A stretch of 64,000 bases of DNA from Cycas panzhihuaensis (taxonomy: Eukaryota > Cycadophyta), in contig CM041465.1 in assembly GCA_023213395.1 (NCBI GenBank), positions 73,663,741 to 73,727,740 of the forward strand. The letters run 5' to 3'. Positions 1 to 10,130 of this stretch are shown here, piece by piece; position 1 is the first letter of the stretch, and every line of letters starts with the position of its first letter. The position numbers and the translations under genes are program-made. The notes under the pieces are model-generated. The model made no database searches, was not told the DNA's origin, and was given only the letters and a program-made list of their open reading frames with translations.

Positions 1-730
1 TAGATTTTTCCTTCATCTATTAATTGTGCCAGTTGTCTTTTGAGCCATGCTTTAGTAAGAGTGGCTCGATATGGAGCTTGGTTGGGTAATGATGCACCAA
101 GTAAGAAATCGATGGTGTGTTGAATTGCTCTTAGGGGAAACAATCCATTTGGCTCATTAAACACATCGACATACATAAAATAGTCTTTATTATTACTAGT
201 AGAATTTTATTACAATTGCCCATTTTTGCTTGACGAATGACATAAAGGGCCATGGATTTGGAAGTGTTGACCAACTTGGATACTCGATTGCCTAATAGTA
301 ATGTCACAATGGTCAGTGGTAGTGTTGTTGTGGTCAATTTGTATGCCTTGTTGTCCTTATGGATTGCATAAGTATTAAGATACCCATCATAGAGCACCCA
401 ACAATCATGTTGATAAGTTCGACCAAGGAGTAAGTCATTGTAGTCCATTGGAGTTACATTGTAGTCTATAGTATCTATGAGTGCTCAAATGGCAAAGGTG
501 ACTATGCAAACGCAGTCGATGACTATGGGTTGTCCACTAGCAGTAACCCAACCAAGGGTATATGGCCATGGATGTGGCTTGGTGGGTAGTTGTAGAGTAT
601 CTACAATTGCTTTAGAAATTTAATTTTTTAGGTTATCATTATCTATGATGCAGAGTGCTATTCTATCTTTAATTTGGCAGTTGTAAGTAAATAGCTTTTC
701 CCACCCTTGTGCCGAGTACTCTTTGGCCAT
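1..730 (-). pseudogene. G0: Ty3/gypsy protease to RT N-terminus remnant
   Basis: This is the downstream part of a minus-strand Ty3/gypsy polyprotein. At the left edge the reverse strand reads a stretch like LKRQLAQLIDEGKI, the usual entry into gypsy reverse transcriptase just before the palm. Positions 131-448 read LLLGRTYQHDCWVLYDGYLNTY followed by IHKDNKAYKL, matching the end of the plant gypsy retropepsin domain (normally LLGRPWxYD...DGxxNTYxxxKD). The Trp of the usual GRPW is Thr-Tyr here. Several stops and frame changes separate the pieces, so the copy is dead. RT continues beyond base 1. Family assignment to Ty3/gypsy is firm; the lineage is not determined. Confidence 0.72.
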
Positions 731-1740
731 CAGTACTAAGTTTGTGGATTAGGTATTTATGGATTAGCAAAGGGGAATGACTTTCGGTTGTGTTGGTTCA
801 CTTTGAGGCTCTATCATGAGTTTCCTTGTTTTCTATTGGGCCCTACATTCTGCATCTATGTGTCCCCAGCACTTGTGGAAAGAACAATACTTTATGTTTG
901 TTGGTCATAGTGTGAGTGGTTGTGTCTTAGAGGAAGACGTTGTGGTGGCAAGATTTATGAATGACTTGGGCCGTTTTTGCATTTTAGCTTCTATTTTGAG
1001 AGTAAATTGAAAAGTTGCTTCTAATGTTGGTATTTGAAGTTATTCCATCTCTTGTTATACATGTGAGTACAATCCTCCAATAAATTTAAGTTTCAAGAGA
1101 TGGTCAGGGTCATTCACTTCCAACCTGATGTAGAGCTTCAAGAATTCATCAATGCATTGTTGCACAAATTGTCTTGATACTTGTCTGATGTGTAACCATC
1201 ATTTCATGAGATTATCAAGATACCCAAGTAGGTAGAAACACCCCTTACTACCTAATTTGAAGTCACCCCATGTAAAAATTGGTTGTTGCTCACTATATGC
1301 TTGCCACCATGTCAAGGCTTGTTTGGCCATATGCACCTCAACTACCAAGAGTTTCTACTGCTCTGATAGTTATTGAGTTTTGAAGTAAGCTTCCAAGCTT
1401 TGAAGCCAATCATCTAGTTTATCTGCATTTAGTGTACCATCAAATAGTGGAACAGATATTTTGACATCTAGTTTGAATTGTGGTTGCTATAGCGGGACTA
1501 GCATAGGAACTTGTTGGTGCAACAACTATTGGAACATGGTCATCATGTTGTTTAGGTTCTGTTGAAAGGTTTGCGAGTCTTGCTTTTGTTCCCACAACTC
1601 TTGTGTAAGAAGCTCTAAGAAGTCTAGGTGTGATCGTTCTTCTTGGTCACAAGACATAGTTGGTAGTGTATGCCCACCTAAGGAAGGCTTATGGCAATAA
1701 GCGTACATACTGATGCTAAAGGGGTATATTCTTGTTTGGG
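731..1740 (-). pseudogene. G0: gag remnant
   Basis: This is the gag half of G0. Around 816-900 the reverse strand reads a zinc-knuckle-like run, CSFHKCWGHIDAEC, a variant of CX2CX4HX4C. A plausible gag start lies at 1708, reading MYAYCHKPSLGG and then a Glu/Gln-rich N-terminus with QDSQTFQQNL. The capsid region at about 1040-1500 is so broken that only short gag-like pieces survive. No LTR or primer site could be recognised upstream (higher coordinates), so the 5' end of the element is lost or unrecognisable. Gag would package the element RNA in cytoplasmic particles; this copy cannot. Confidence 0.5.
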
Positions 1741-1795
1741 TGATTTGAGATACGCCTGCCTATAAAGGATTTATGCTCGTATACTCATAACCACA

Positions 1796-1811
1796 CCCCC
1801 CCCCCCCCCCC
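1796..1811. repeat. Homopolymer run of 16 C
   Basis: Sixteen C residues in a row just upstream of the G0 gag remnant. The following 1812-2160 is AT-rich (A and T runs, TTATAAA-like words); I see no gene or element signature in it. The run length may be inaccurate in an assembly. Confidence 0.8.
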
Positions 1812-2159
1812 ACCTTTTTTAACATAAAATAGGATAGGCCACAACTGTGAGTGATTGACACTTAGTGCCTGCAAGGTTGTATACAAGAGAGAAGGGGCAA
1901 TTTTTTTTTTTTAAACCCTTAAAAAAACTTAAATCTTATTAAATTACGTATACAAAGTAAACTAAAGTTATAAAGGGTTGATTTACTTTGGAATATACTA
2001 AGAATATTCTTTATTTTATAAACTAAGGTTATAAAACATTATAATACCGAAAAATGCATTTTGATAGTCACACGACTGAATGACCATTTTGAGCTTCATA
2101 GGCAGATTCTAAGCAGACCAGTGGTCAAAATGCTCTCAAACTTTGCATGCAGGTCCATT

Positions 2160-2545
2160 AGGCAACAACGATCAAGACAAGTAACCATGTCCTAGGGTTT
2201 TGTTAGTCAAAGAGTGAATGGACACATGTGGAACCTTTCCAAGGGTGCACGGTAGCGGAGCGATTCTCGTATTCATGAGCTTGATTGAGATCCAATGCAG
2301 GGACGAAGCTAGACAGAGATGCAAATCCCAGAACGACCGTAGATGAAACACGCATACAAGACCTAGATAATAATGGAGTAGATCCATATCAGTCATTTCA
2401 ACTTGCCTTCCTTTTGATGTTTGACTTAGCAGATTGTTTCATCATCATCTCCTGTAACTATCATGTCATCTACATAAACTACAATGATAGTTACTTGATT
2501 ATCTTTATTTGTTTTGATATAAAGACTGTAAAGATCTATAATGAT
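2160..2545 (-). pseudogene. C0: Ty1/copia reverse-transcriptase scrap
   Basis: The reverse strand at about 2545-2430 reads SLYIKTN followed by VTIIVVYVDDMIVTGDDD, the copia RT catalytic box (YVDD). After a break, 2396-2360 reads MTDMDLLHYYLGL, the conserved block that normally follows about 25 residues later. About 25 codons between them are missing or scrambled, and everything after LGL is unrelated. It sits directly outside the 3' LTR of C1 and encodes a different RT copy from C1's (4000-5250), so it is a separate insertion or rearranged fragment. Confidence 0.72.
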
Positions 2546-2559
2546 GATAAGCAAACTCT

Positions 2560-2581
2560 CTGATGTTTATTGATAACTTAC

Positions 2582-2621
<40 letters not shown>

Positions 2622-2762
2622 GGAATGAACGGGACAATTGGCAACCGCTCAATAGGATTGTGCCACTTGTCACCCTGAGAGAGAATGGGGGTAATGATAT
2701 GAGACCCTCGCAAAATACTTTAGACATAAGTCATTTCCCTAGATAAGACATTACCTTCTACA
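2560..2762 (-). repeat. C1 3' LTR (incomplete)
   Basis: On the reverse strand the LTR opens TGTAGAAGGTAATGTCTTAT directly after the polypurine tract, paralleling the C6 LTR start TGTTGAAGTATAATG. An AATAAAC polyadenylation-like word lies near the other end (about 2570). The far terminus runs into the C0 scrap, so the end cannot be set exactly. Confidence 0.65.
2589..2618. repeat. (TA)15 microsatellite
   Basis: Fifteen uninterrupted TA units after a short TG run, inside the left LTR of C1. Likely slippage expansion. Confidence 0.9.
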
Positions 2763-2785
2763 CCCCCTCTTAATGTTTTATCTGT
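2763..2785 (-). other. C1 polypurine tract
   Basis: The reverse strand reads AACATTAAGAGGGGG immediately before the LTR, the same purine tract and spacing as in C6 (58158-58173) and nearly the same as in C3. It primes plus-strand DNA synthesis. Confidence 0.8.
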
Positions 2786-2789
2786 CTTA

Positions 2790-3488
2790 GGCCTAATTGA
2801 TTTCTAAAATTAAAAAAAAATTCTCTGTCAAGGGATTCGGTGAGGACATCTGTAGTTTGTTTTTTCGATGTGCAATGCTAGAGCTCGACTTCTCTGTTCT
2901 GCACTTTTTCTCTGATGAAATGGTGATGCACTTCTATGTGCTTGGTTCATGCACGCAGTACTGGATTTTTAGTCATTTTGATTGTACTTTGGTTGTTGCA
3001 GAATATCTGTGTGAGCATTATCTGTTCCTATCCAAGATCCTTAAGGAGTTGTGTAACCCATAGTCCTTCGCATGCTGCATTGATCACGACTTGTACCGCT
3101 CGCTGAGGATAGAGCGATTGTATGTTGCTTTTTGTTGCTCTAGGAGATCAATGACGTTCCCAGAAAGAAACAATATTCTGAAGTTGATTTTCTGTCTATC
3201 CTATCTCCAACCCAGTCAGAATCACAGAAACCTGTCAATTGCATATTGTTGTCTTTTCTATACTCTTAAGCCAAGATTTATGGTACCTTTTAGATATCGC
3301 AAAATTCTTTTTGCAGTATTCCAGTGAGGTACCTTGGGATTTTCCATAAATATGGAAACAATACCAACCGCATACGAAATATCTGGTCATGTGGCTATGA
3401 GATAAATTAAGCTTTCGATCAATTGTCTGTACAAAGTTGCATCAACAGGTTGTGCTTCTTGCTCTATGCTTAATACACATCAAGTTTC
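2790..3488 (-). pseudogene. C1: RNase H domain remnant
   Basis: The reverse strand contains, across several frames, the copia RNase H landmarks: VDATLYRQL then SLIYLIATWPDISYAVG (about 3440-3360), NPKVPHW, RILRYLKGT (3320-3270), and a broken C-terminal part up to the polypurine tract. At least five frame changes or stops interrupt it. RNase H removes the RNA strand during cDNA synthesis; this domain cannot be made. It abuts S1 at 3489, and the missing residues between it and the RT end near 4010 are few, which is why I join both to C1. Confidence 0.7.
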
Positions 3489-3984
3489 TGTTGGGTATTG
3501 TGACAACAATTATAGGCCTAAAATTATGGCATGTTTTTGGCGCGGTTTCCCCCCCTAATCTTTCTCGGGGGGTTTCAAGGGGGGCGGGAGCCCCCCTTGG
3601 TCGGGGGGTGCAAGGGGAGTGGAATGCCCCCCACTAGGAGGGGGTTCAGGGGCGATAGCCCCCGACCCGAAAAATTGACCATGTAAACCTTATCAAAGTG
3701 TAAAGAGAATCAGGGTCGTTCAATACAAATACCCTAGATTCTACGGTTGAGATTTAGGTCTTGGATGTCCTCTCATGGAGCCCGTTTTAGGGCTTTTCTT
3801 GTTATGTTGTAATGTTATGCAATGTACTGTGAAGAGGGCGGTGGCTGATTGTTGTTCCAGAGAGCACTCGTATTCCGTGATGTACTATTTCTCCATTCTC
3901 AAAGAATAAAGATCGATACCTTTCCTGTGTGGATGTTTCCCTAGCACACTGCTAGGGTTTTACCACGTTATATCGGGTGCACAT
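3489..3984 (+). repeat. S1: solo-LTR-like fragment with GC-rich hairpins
   Basis: It begins TGTTGGGTATTGTGACAAC where C1 coding sequence stops. It holds an extremely GC-rich, hairpin-forming stretch (3538-3665), a CAAAGAATAAAG polyadenylation-like signal near 3900, and a CTAGGGTTTTACCACG block typical of the R/U5 part of copia LTRs. No internal region follows, so it behaves like a solo LTR. Matching target duplications were not found, so the right end is approximate and it may be truncated. Confidence 0.55.
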
Positions 3985-3998
3985 GTAATGTTTGGCTT

Positions 3999-5252
3999 TC
4001 ATTGTCTTGTTACTGTATAATCTCTGATTTTAGAAATTGCATGTAATTTTATGTTTCCATTTCTATAACTAGTTGTAAGAAAGTAATAGATCTTGGTGGC
4101 TGTTAGAGGGTTGGACCTTCTATTCTCAACAGTTTCCATTGGTGTGATGACACTATTGTAGCTTTCCATTTTAAACTTGCTCAGCAAGTTTTTGACATAT
4201 CTTGATTGTGAAAGAAGAATAGAGTGATTGTTCTGTTTTATTTTTATTCCAAGATAATAATGCAGCATTCCTAGATCTGTCATTTCAAAGACCTTTTCAA
4301 ATCGTTTCTTAATGAATGTGATTGAGTCTTCGTCATCTCCTGTGATTAGCATGTCATCTACATACACTACTATGATAGACATTAGTCCTTGATTCGATTT
4401 TACGTATAGACTATGATTTGATTCACACCTGTGAAAGCCGTTTTGAGTTAGATATGAGTCCAGCTTAGCATACTAAGCTCTTGGCGCCTATTTGAGTCCA
4501 TACAATGCCTTTCTTAATTTATAGACTAAATTCTCTTGACCTGGTTTTATGTATCCTTCTGGCTGATACATACTTACTTCTTCTTGTAAATCTCCATTCA
4601 GAAAGGCACTTTTAACATCCATTTGGTAAATCTTCCATCCCTTTTGGGCAGCAATTGCAATCACAGTCCTTATTGTGTTTAGCTTAGTTACTGGTGAAAA
4701 TGTTTCTTCATAGTTAATTCTAGTTGTCTATGTGTAGCCTTTTGCTACCAATCTTGCCTTGTATTTCTCGATTTCACCATTTGGCTTTTCCTTTACTTTA
4801 TATACCCATTTACAATTTATAATGGGTTTATCTTCAGGAGTCGTTACCAAATCCCATGTTTTGTTCCTATGAATTGCTTCAATCTCTATATCCATTGCTA
4901 TTCTCCAGGCTTGAGAACTACTTGCTTCTTTGTAAGTACTTGGTTCAATGGAGCAAATCAAGGCCTGTGGTTTTTGAGACCTTGTTTGATGTTCAAATAT
5001 TTCTCCTTTTGTTTTCTCAAGTGTTTTGAGATACCATTTTGGTACTCTTTTTGAGGTTTGTTCTTGTGGTGATCTGGTTTCTTCATCTTCTGAATGTGTA
5101 TTTGAATCACTAGCTTGTTGCATATCAGACAGATGAGTACTAGATTCACTTGCTCGTTGAATGTTTGAAAACATCTCCCCTAAAATACCATTTTCTGCCT
5201 CAATGCTTTCATAAGTAATATCCGACTTGTCTTTTGGCTGAACAATTTCCAA
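3999..5252 (-). pseudogene. C1: reverse transcriptase and linker remnant
   Basis: Reading on the reverse strand, 5252-4728 carries the integrase-RT linker (PKWYLKTLEKT) and RT entry: a NKTWDLV-like block, INCKWVYKVKEKPNGEIEKY, and KARLVAKGYT. A frame change near 4730 then leads through broken fingers and palm, including MDVKSAFLNGD-like codons at about 4620. From 4382, in another frame, comes SIIVVYVDDMLITGDD (catalytic YVDD), then FEMTDLGMLHYYLGI and LLSQSRYVKNLL. The remainder after ITPMETVENR is frame-shifted and ends near 4000. The catalytic Asp pair is still present, but at least three frame breaks make it a pseudogene. Confidence 0.8.
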
Positions 5253-5298
5253 ACTTCGATCACTTACATTTATTTCTTGAGGAACTGCTTTAGCAAGT

Positions 5299-5442
5299 TC
5301 TTTTTTCTCGTCAAAGACTACATCCCTACTTACATAAAGTTTATCTGTCTTTGGGTCGAGGCAGTGGTATTCTTTTTTCTCGTCAAAGACTACATCCCTA
5401 CTTACATAAAGTTTATCTGTCTTTGGGTCGAGGCAGTGGTAT
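5299..5442 (-). repeat. Perfect 72-bp tandem duplication in C1 pol
   Basis: Two head-to-tail copies, 5299-5370 and 5371-5442, appear identical over 72 bp. The unit is 24 codons and spans the conserved YVSRDVVFDE motif of the integrase-RT linker, so the duplication keeps frame. Perfect identity is unexpected in an element this decayed. Confidence 0.88.
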
Positions 5443-6096
5443 GCTTTTGATCAGCTACTATATCCAACCATTATGCATTCTATGCTCTTATTATCTAACT
5501 TGGTTCTTTTCTTGCTAGGAATGTGTACATATGCCTTGCAACCAAAAATTCTAAGATGACTTACATTTGGCTTATGTCTTGTCCATGCTTCTTCAGGTTG
5601 TACATTGTTTAATGATTTAGTTGGGTTTCTATTAATCAAATATAGAGTTGTGTGCACAGCCTCTGCCCAATACTTTTTAGTAACCTCACTATTGTTCGGC
5701 ATGCATCGTGCCATTTCTACAATTATTCTATTCATCCTTTCTGTGACCCCATTTGATTGGGGTGGATATGGAGTTGTAATTTGTCTGCGGATTCTATGTA
5801 TTTTACAAAAATAGAGAAATTCATTGGACACAAATTCCCCTCCTCTATCTGAATGAATATATTTAATTTTTTTACTACTCTCCAGTTCTGCTTCAGCCTT
5901 GCACTCTTTGAAGTAACTGAACGCTTCTAATTTACTAGGCAAGAAATATACCCATGTTTTCCTAGAGAAATCATCAATGAAAATTAGGAAACACCTTGCT
6001 CCATTTGTTGAGATTGGTGTGAATGGGCCACACAAATCAGTATGTACTAGATCTAGTTTGTCTTGAGCATGCCATGTTGTTTTTGTGAATGGAATC
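5443..6096 (-). pseudogene. C1: integrase core remnant
   Basis: The reverse strand gives a long open stretch from the E1 junction down to 5451. After KTTWHAQDKLDLVHTDLCGP it reads FLIFIDDFSRKTWVYFL, SDRGGEFVSNEF and SNGVTERMNRI, so the Asp, Asp and Glu of the DDE centre are all present (HTDLCGP, SDRGGEF, VTERMN). The C-terminal copia block LRIFGCKAYVHIP follows. The N-terminal zinc region lies on the other side of E1, at 27037-27110. Apart from the insertion this is the best-preserved part of C1, and it shows that E1 landed just after the zinc-binding region. Confidence 0.88.
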
Positions 6097-6616
6097 TGTT
6101 GGAGCATGTTGTGACATGCTGGGTTATGGGCAGACCAGAGACAGGCTGGGTATCCTTGGATTGTGCAGGTATGGACCGTACGAAGGTATGCATGCAGCAA
6201 GAAGTGAAGAATTCAGCATTCTGGGTACATATGACAAAGCGTGCACTGGTAAAGGTACGCAATACGATACGCACTCTCGTGCAAAACGCAAACAAACAGG
6301 AATGGTACACATGAGAAGACTAGACAAAAGGAAGCCTGGGATGACGTCAGACGTATGTACGGAAGTACGGATGAGTTAAGACAACCAGTTAAGGGAACTA
6401 ACCAATGGTTAGGAAGAGGTACGCTGATCGAAGGTACGTTATGACAGCATACCATAACCCTTCAGCCAAAGGACACCAAAGGAGAGTATTTAAGAGGCTT
6501 CCCAAGGACCATTCGGTTAGGGTGAGAGCCAAGTATACCAGTACGCATTGGTAAGGAGACCAATACGCATGACAGCAGCCTAAGTCGTGTATTTTGATGG
6601 GTACCTCCTGGGTATG
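6097..6616 (+). repeat. E1 5' LTR, left part (split by E2)
   Basis: Aligns by eye with 26210-26725 of the E1 3' LTR: same TGTTGGAGCAT start, ATGACGTCAGAC block, CTAACCAATGGTTAGGAAG, a TATTTAAG box at 6487-6494 and GGTTAGGGTGAGAGCC downstream. The two copies differ at many sites, mostly C/T and G/A, so insertion is old. The sequence breaks at 6616, where E2 begins; the remainder is at 17109-17428. Confidence 0.9.
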
Positions 6617-7446
6617 TGTTGGAGTCAAAAGTGATCCAATGGTTGTGTGAGGACCAGAGGTAGGTCAGATAACCCGAGTTGTGCGGTGCACTGCATGCAG
6701 GTACGCACGAGGCAAAACGGCAGAAAAAAATAGCATTCTGGGTACATATGATAGGTGCGTACCTGGAACGGGTATGTATGATGACACGCACTAACCAGCA
6801 GTAATCCAACCGAGCAGAAGTGGTATGCACGACTCAAGGGGACCAGTGAAGACCTGTTGAAGTGCCAGACGTACATACGGACGTACGGACACAAAGGATG
6901 GATTAATTAAGTGCTAAACAATTGATTAAGTGAAAGGGTACGCATGACTGAAGGGGTACAGTTATGACAAGCAGTCATAACCCTTCAGCCAAAAGGTACC
7001 AACATGAGTACTTAAGGAGGTACGCATGATTCACTAGGTTAGGGTGAGAGCCGGATATCACGGGTACGCAAAGGTGCAGGAGCCAATACGCATGACAGCC
7101 ATTTGGAGCATCATCAGATGATAAGTACCATCCGGCACGCATATGTAACAAAAGATTGTACTTTGCTAGAATGCTCAGAATGCATTCCAACCTCTCGTAA
7201 ATGAACTGTTGACTTAATAAAAGGAAGAGTTACATGGAAATTGGTGTATTCTTGGTGTTGTGATGATGATTTGCTGAGTATGTATTGATTTATGTACCAT
7301 GTACCATTCTCAGAAATTATATGTGAAATATATGTGGAATGTATGTGAATAACCATGTTGATGATCCGAACTAGACTATAGCGCTGTGTAACCTTGACAA
7401 GTGCACTATTCCTACAAGTGTAGTAGGAACAAAACGTAAGTCAACA
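6617..7446 (+). repeat. E2 5' LTR
   Basis: Begins TGTTGGAGTCAAAAGTGATCC, ends AACGTAAGTCAACA. Contains the GTTATGAC palindrome (6961-6981), a TACTTAAG TATA-like box (7009-7016), GGTTAGGGTGAGAGCC, an AATAAA signal (7216-7221) and repeated TACGCA words. It differs from the 3' copy mainly in a patch at about 6690-6870. Confidence 0.92.
6961..6981. promoter_or_regulatory. Palindrome in E2 U3
   Basis: GTTATGAC-aagca-GTCATAAC, an 8-bp inverted repeat about 30 bp upstream of the TACTTAAG box. The 3' LTR copy is 16619-16641 with 9-bp arms (GGTTATGAC/GTCATAACC), and E1 has it at 26543-26561. Position suggests a factor-binding site in the LTR promoter. Confidence 0.6.
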
Positions 7447-7464
7447 TTGGTTCCGTTGCCTACG
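7447..7464 (+). other. E2 primer-binding site
   Basis: TTGGTTCCGTTGCCTACG follows the LTR directly. E1 has TTGGTTCTGTTGCC in the same place and E3 a related TTGGGTCCATTGCC. It is not the initiator-Met type used by the copia elements here; it resembles the Asp-tRNA type (TGGCGCCGTTGCC) of Tat/Athila elements, with two changes. The exact tRNA is unassigned. Confidence 0.65.
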
Positions 7465-7587
7465 TCCGCTGAGGAGGGGCAAGGGCCTAGGAGTTTCAAA
7501 GAAAAGTATGTGTAAAGGGCAAAGGACCCTGGCTGTCGTCGTGATGGCGGGTCAGAACCAAGCCACCGGCCGCCAGGGGCCCTTCCA

Positions 7588-10130
7588 ACGCCACCTAAGA
7601 GGCCTTCAAGGTCAGAAGAGCCCCAGAAGGATACTTCACCCAAGGAAAAGGAAACCAGTAGACAAAGGGCACTAAGATGGTCAAAAGAATCAAAACTCAG
7701 AAGGGCGAGGAGGTTAAGTTCGCAAAACAACGAGACTAAGGGACATCTGCTGAAGGATTTGCGGCAAGTGGAGCCAGACACCTCGTGAAGAGGAAACTCA
7801 TGGCGAACGATGGTGTTGACACCATTTCAATCAGAGATGATTTGTTTAGCCCGGAGATTGAGGGGAAACCAAAAGTGGATGAAAAACATAAAGAGATCTT
7901 AACAGAGGGAAGTATACCAGTGGAGGACAGCCTGAAGGACCTAGGTGACAGCGATAAGAAGGCGGAGGAAGGTCCCTTGGCATATTGGGAGAACAAGCTA
8001 ACGAGACAGCTTTTCGAAGATTCGACAGAAAGGGGTTCCGATCAATCTTATATTACGGTAACACTATTGACGATACAAGTTCCAGGTGTAGTGGAACCCA
8101 TACATATAAAAACTCCATTCAAGAATCCGCTGTTTGGAAAAGATAGTACAGCGGTAGGCACTCCCAGTGCATCCCCAAAGGAGGGAGGAAAGGAAAAATC
8201 ACCATCAGGTGGGGGACAGTTACAATCTCCCAAAATGGATGACTATAGAGACTTTGGAAAACTAATCTTTAATGATACTTCAGACGCAGCAGAGCATGTA
8301 TATCTATTTTAGAGCCTTATTGATGTAAAAAAGATTACAGACGAAGATGAAATCAAAGCTCGATTCGCCTGTACATTAAGAGGAGTACCCTTGGCATGGT
8401 ATAAGGAAACAAATAAGAATGAGCTATGGGTGAAACTTAAGAAAGCATTCGAAGAGAGATTTCAAAAATTTCGCAGTAATGAAGCTGTGGAAATCGCACT
8501 ACGAGAGATCAGACAGAGGCCGAGGGAATCCGTCCTAACTTACATTAGCTGAATGAAAATTATTACGGCGAGCATGATCAATGAGACGATAACAGATCAT
8601 AATATGAAGAATTACTTTGTAAGAGGGCTGAATGAGAAGTTGCGAGCCATGATGCATGCTCATCCACTGAAATCATTCAAGAATGCTCAAGATCTAGCAT
8701 TAGATTTTGAGATGGAAATGGATGCACAAGCGGGAGGACAAGACTCCTTGCTACTGAGGTTACAGGAGGAGATTAGAGAGTTGAAGCAAAACAAGTACAA
8801 CCGACCCTTCTGCCAGGTAGGGGTAGCAGAAGAGGAATCGGAGTTGGAGGCATTGAGAAAAGAGGTGGCTAGATTGAAAATTAGAAATAACCGTGAAGAA
8901 GAGGAAACACCCAAAAAGAAAGAGCACACTGGAAGGGTAACCAAGTGGTGCCACATTTGCGAAGAAAACTCACATACCACCAAGGAATGTGATTTAAATT
9001 TAAAAAACAGTGCGTTGCACCAACAAGAGAAGTGGTGCCATATATGTAAAGTTGATACACATACAACTAAGGATTGTTTTTACAATCCTAGGGGAAAAGC
9101 ATTCAGAGGACGAGGTCGGGGAAGGGGAGGCAACCCACCTCGGAATGTGTATACAACGAGGGGCACACCAGAACCCTCGAGGAAGAAACCGCCGATGGGG
9201 AGATGCCTCATCATCTCGTTCGGGCACTAGAAGTCAGAATGCCCAATGAAGGTGAATACGAATGTAAGTCGTCAGATGCAGTAACTATGGCCCAAGTGAC
9301 CACAAAACAGAGGATTGCAAAGGGAAAGCCAAAGCGACTAACCTGATGACAATCGTACTAGAAACCAAGAATGTGAAATTACAAAACAAACAGAAAGAGA
9401 AATTGGATGAAGGATATCCAGATCCACCGACAGAAATGGATTAGTATAGAAAAGCAAAACAAGTGTTAGATGGCCTAGTCTGGGAGGAGAATACAGTACC
9501 AATGGGTAAACCAGAAACGAAATACATCTACGTATGAAAGAATAAACAAAAGGAACAAGAAAAACTACCGAAAGAACTTAAGACAAAACCCCAAATGGTG
9601 CAAATGGAAGAGCTTTTCAAAGGATTGCCAGCTGAGGATATCCCCAGAATGTTGCTATTGATGGAGAATTTGGTGAAATAGTTACAGTTGACTATTCCTC
9701 TGTCCCAAGTTATTGATTGGATCAAAGGAGGAGTGTTACAGAAAGGAATTACCAAGAGTTGGAAGCAAATTATACCATCATTCGACATGGATCCGATGGT
9801 AACCATGTCAGTCTTGGGGGAAACATTCCCACGGGTAATTGTTGATGGAGGCGCAGCCGTGAACGTATTACCAGTTGCAACGTGGCGTAGATTGGGAATC
9901 CCGAAACTGGAAGCGGCGACCTATTCGCTGAAATTGGCTAATGAACTATTGGTATGACCTATGGGCAGACTAGCCAATATCAAAGTAGACGTAAGGTGGA
10001 TAGTGGTGCGAATCGACTTCACGACTGTGGAAACAGAGAAAGGAGCAACACCCTATCCAAGATCGCTTGGGAAGGCCATGGTTATATAAAACACAATGCC
10101 TTCAGAATTGGAAAAATGTAACCTTCACTC
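7588..10130 (+). pseudogene. E2: gag-protease pseudogene
   Basis: Gag should begin at 7588, but the ATG present in E1 (17569) and E3 (37560) is ACG here. After a basic N-terminus (PPKRPSRSEEP) and an acidic stretch (7785-8300), the capsid starts DYRDFGKLIFNDTSDA. Stops interrupt it at 8310 (where E1 has a CAA codon) and 8550 (CGA type). Zinc knuckles CHICEENSHTTKEC and CHICKVDTHTTKDC (about 8950-9080) are followed by an RG box (RGRGRGRGG). The third and fourth knuckles are frame-damaged near 9220-9320. The protease reads VIVDGGAAVNVLP (about 9837-9873), a DGG active-site motif as in E1, and ends with a frame-shifted GRPWLYKTQ near 10080. Confidence 0.85.

Noticed and set aside
6053-6894. Overlapping open frames on both strands in the E1/E2 5' LTRs (60-120 codons).
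   Set aside because: They fall in LTR sequence dominated by TACGCA-type words, have no known motif, and are not kept in the matching 3' LTRs. Treated as chance frames.
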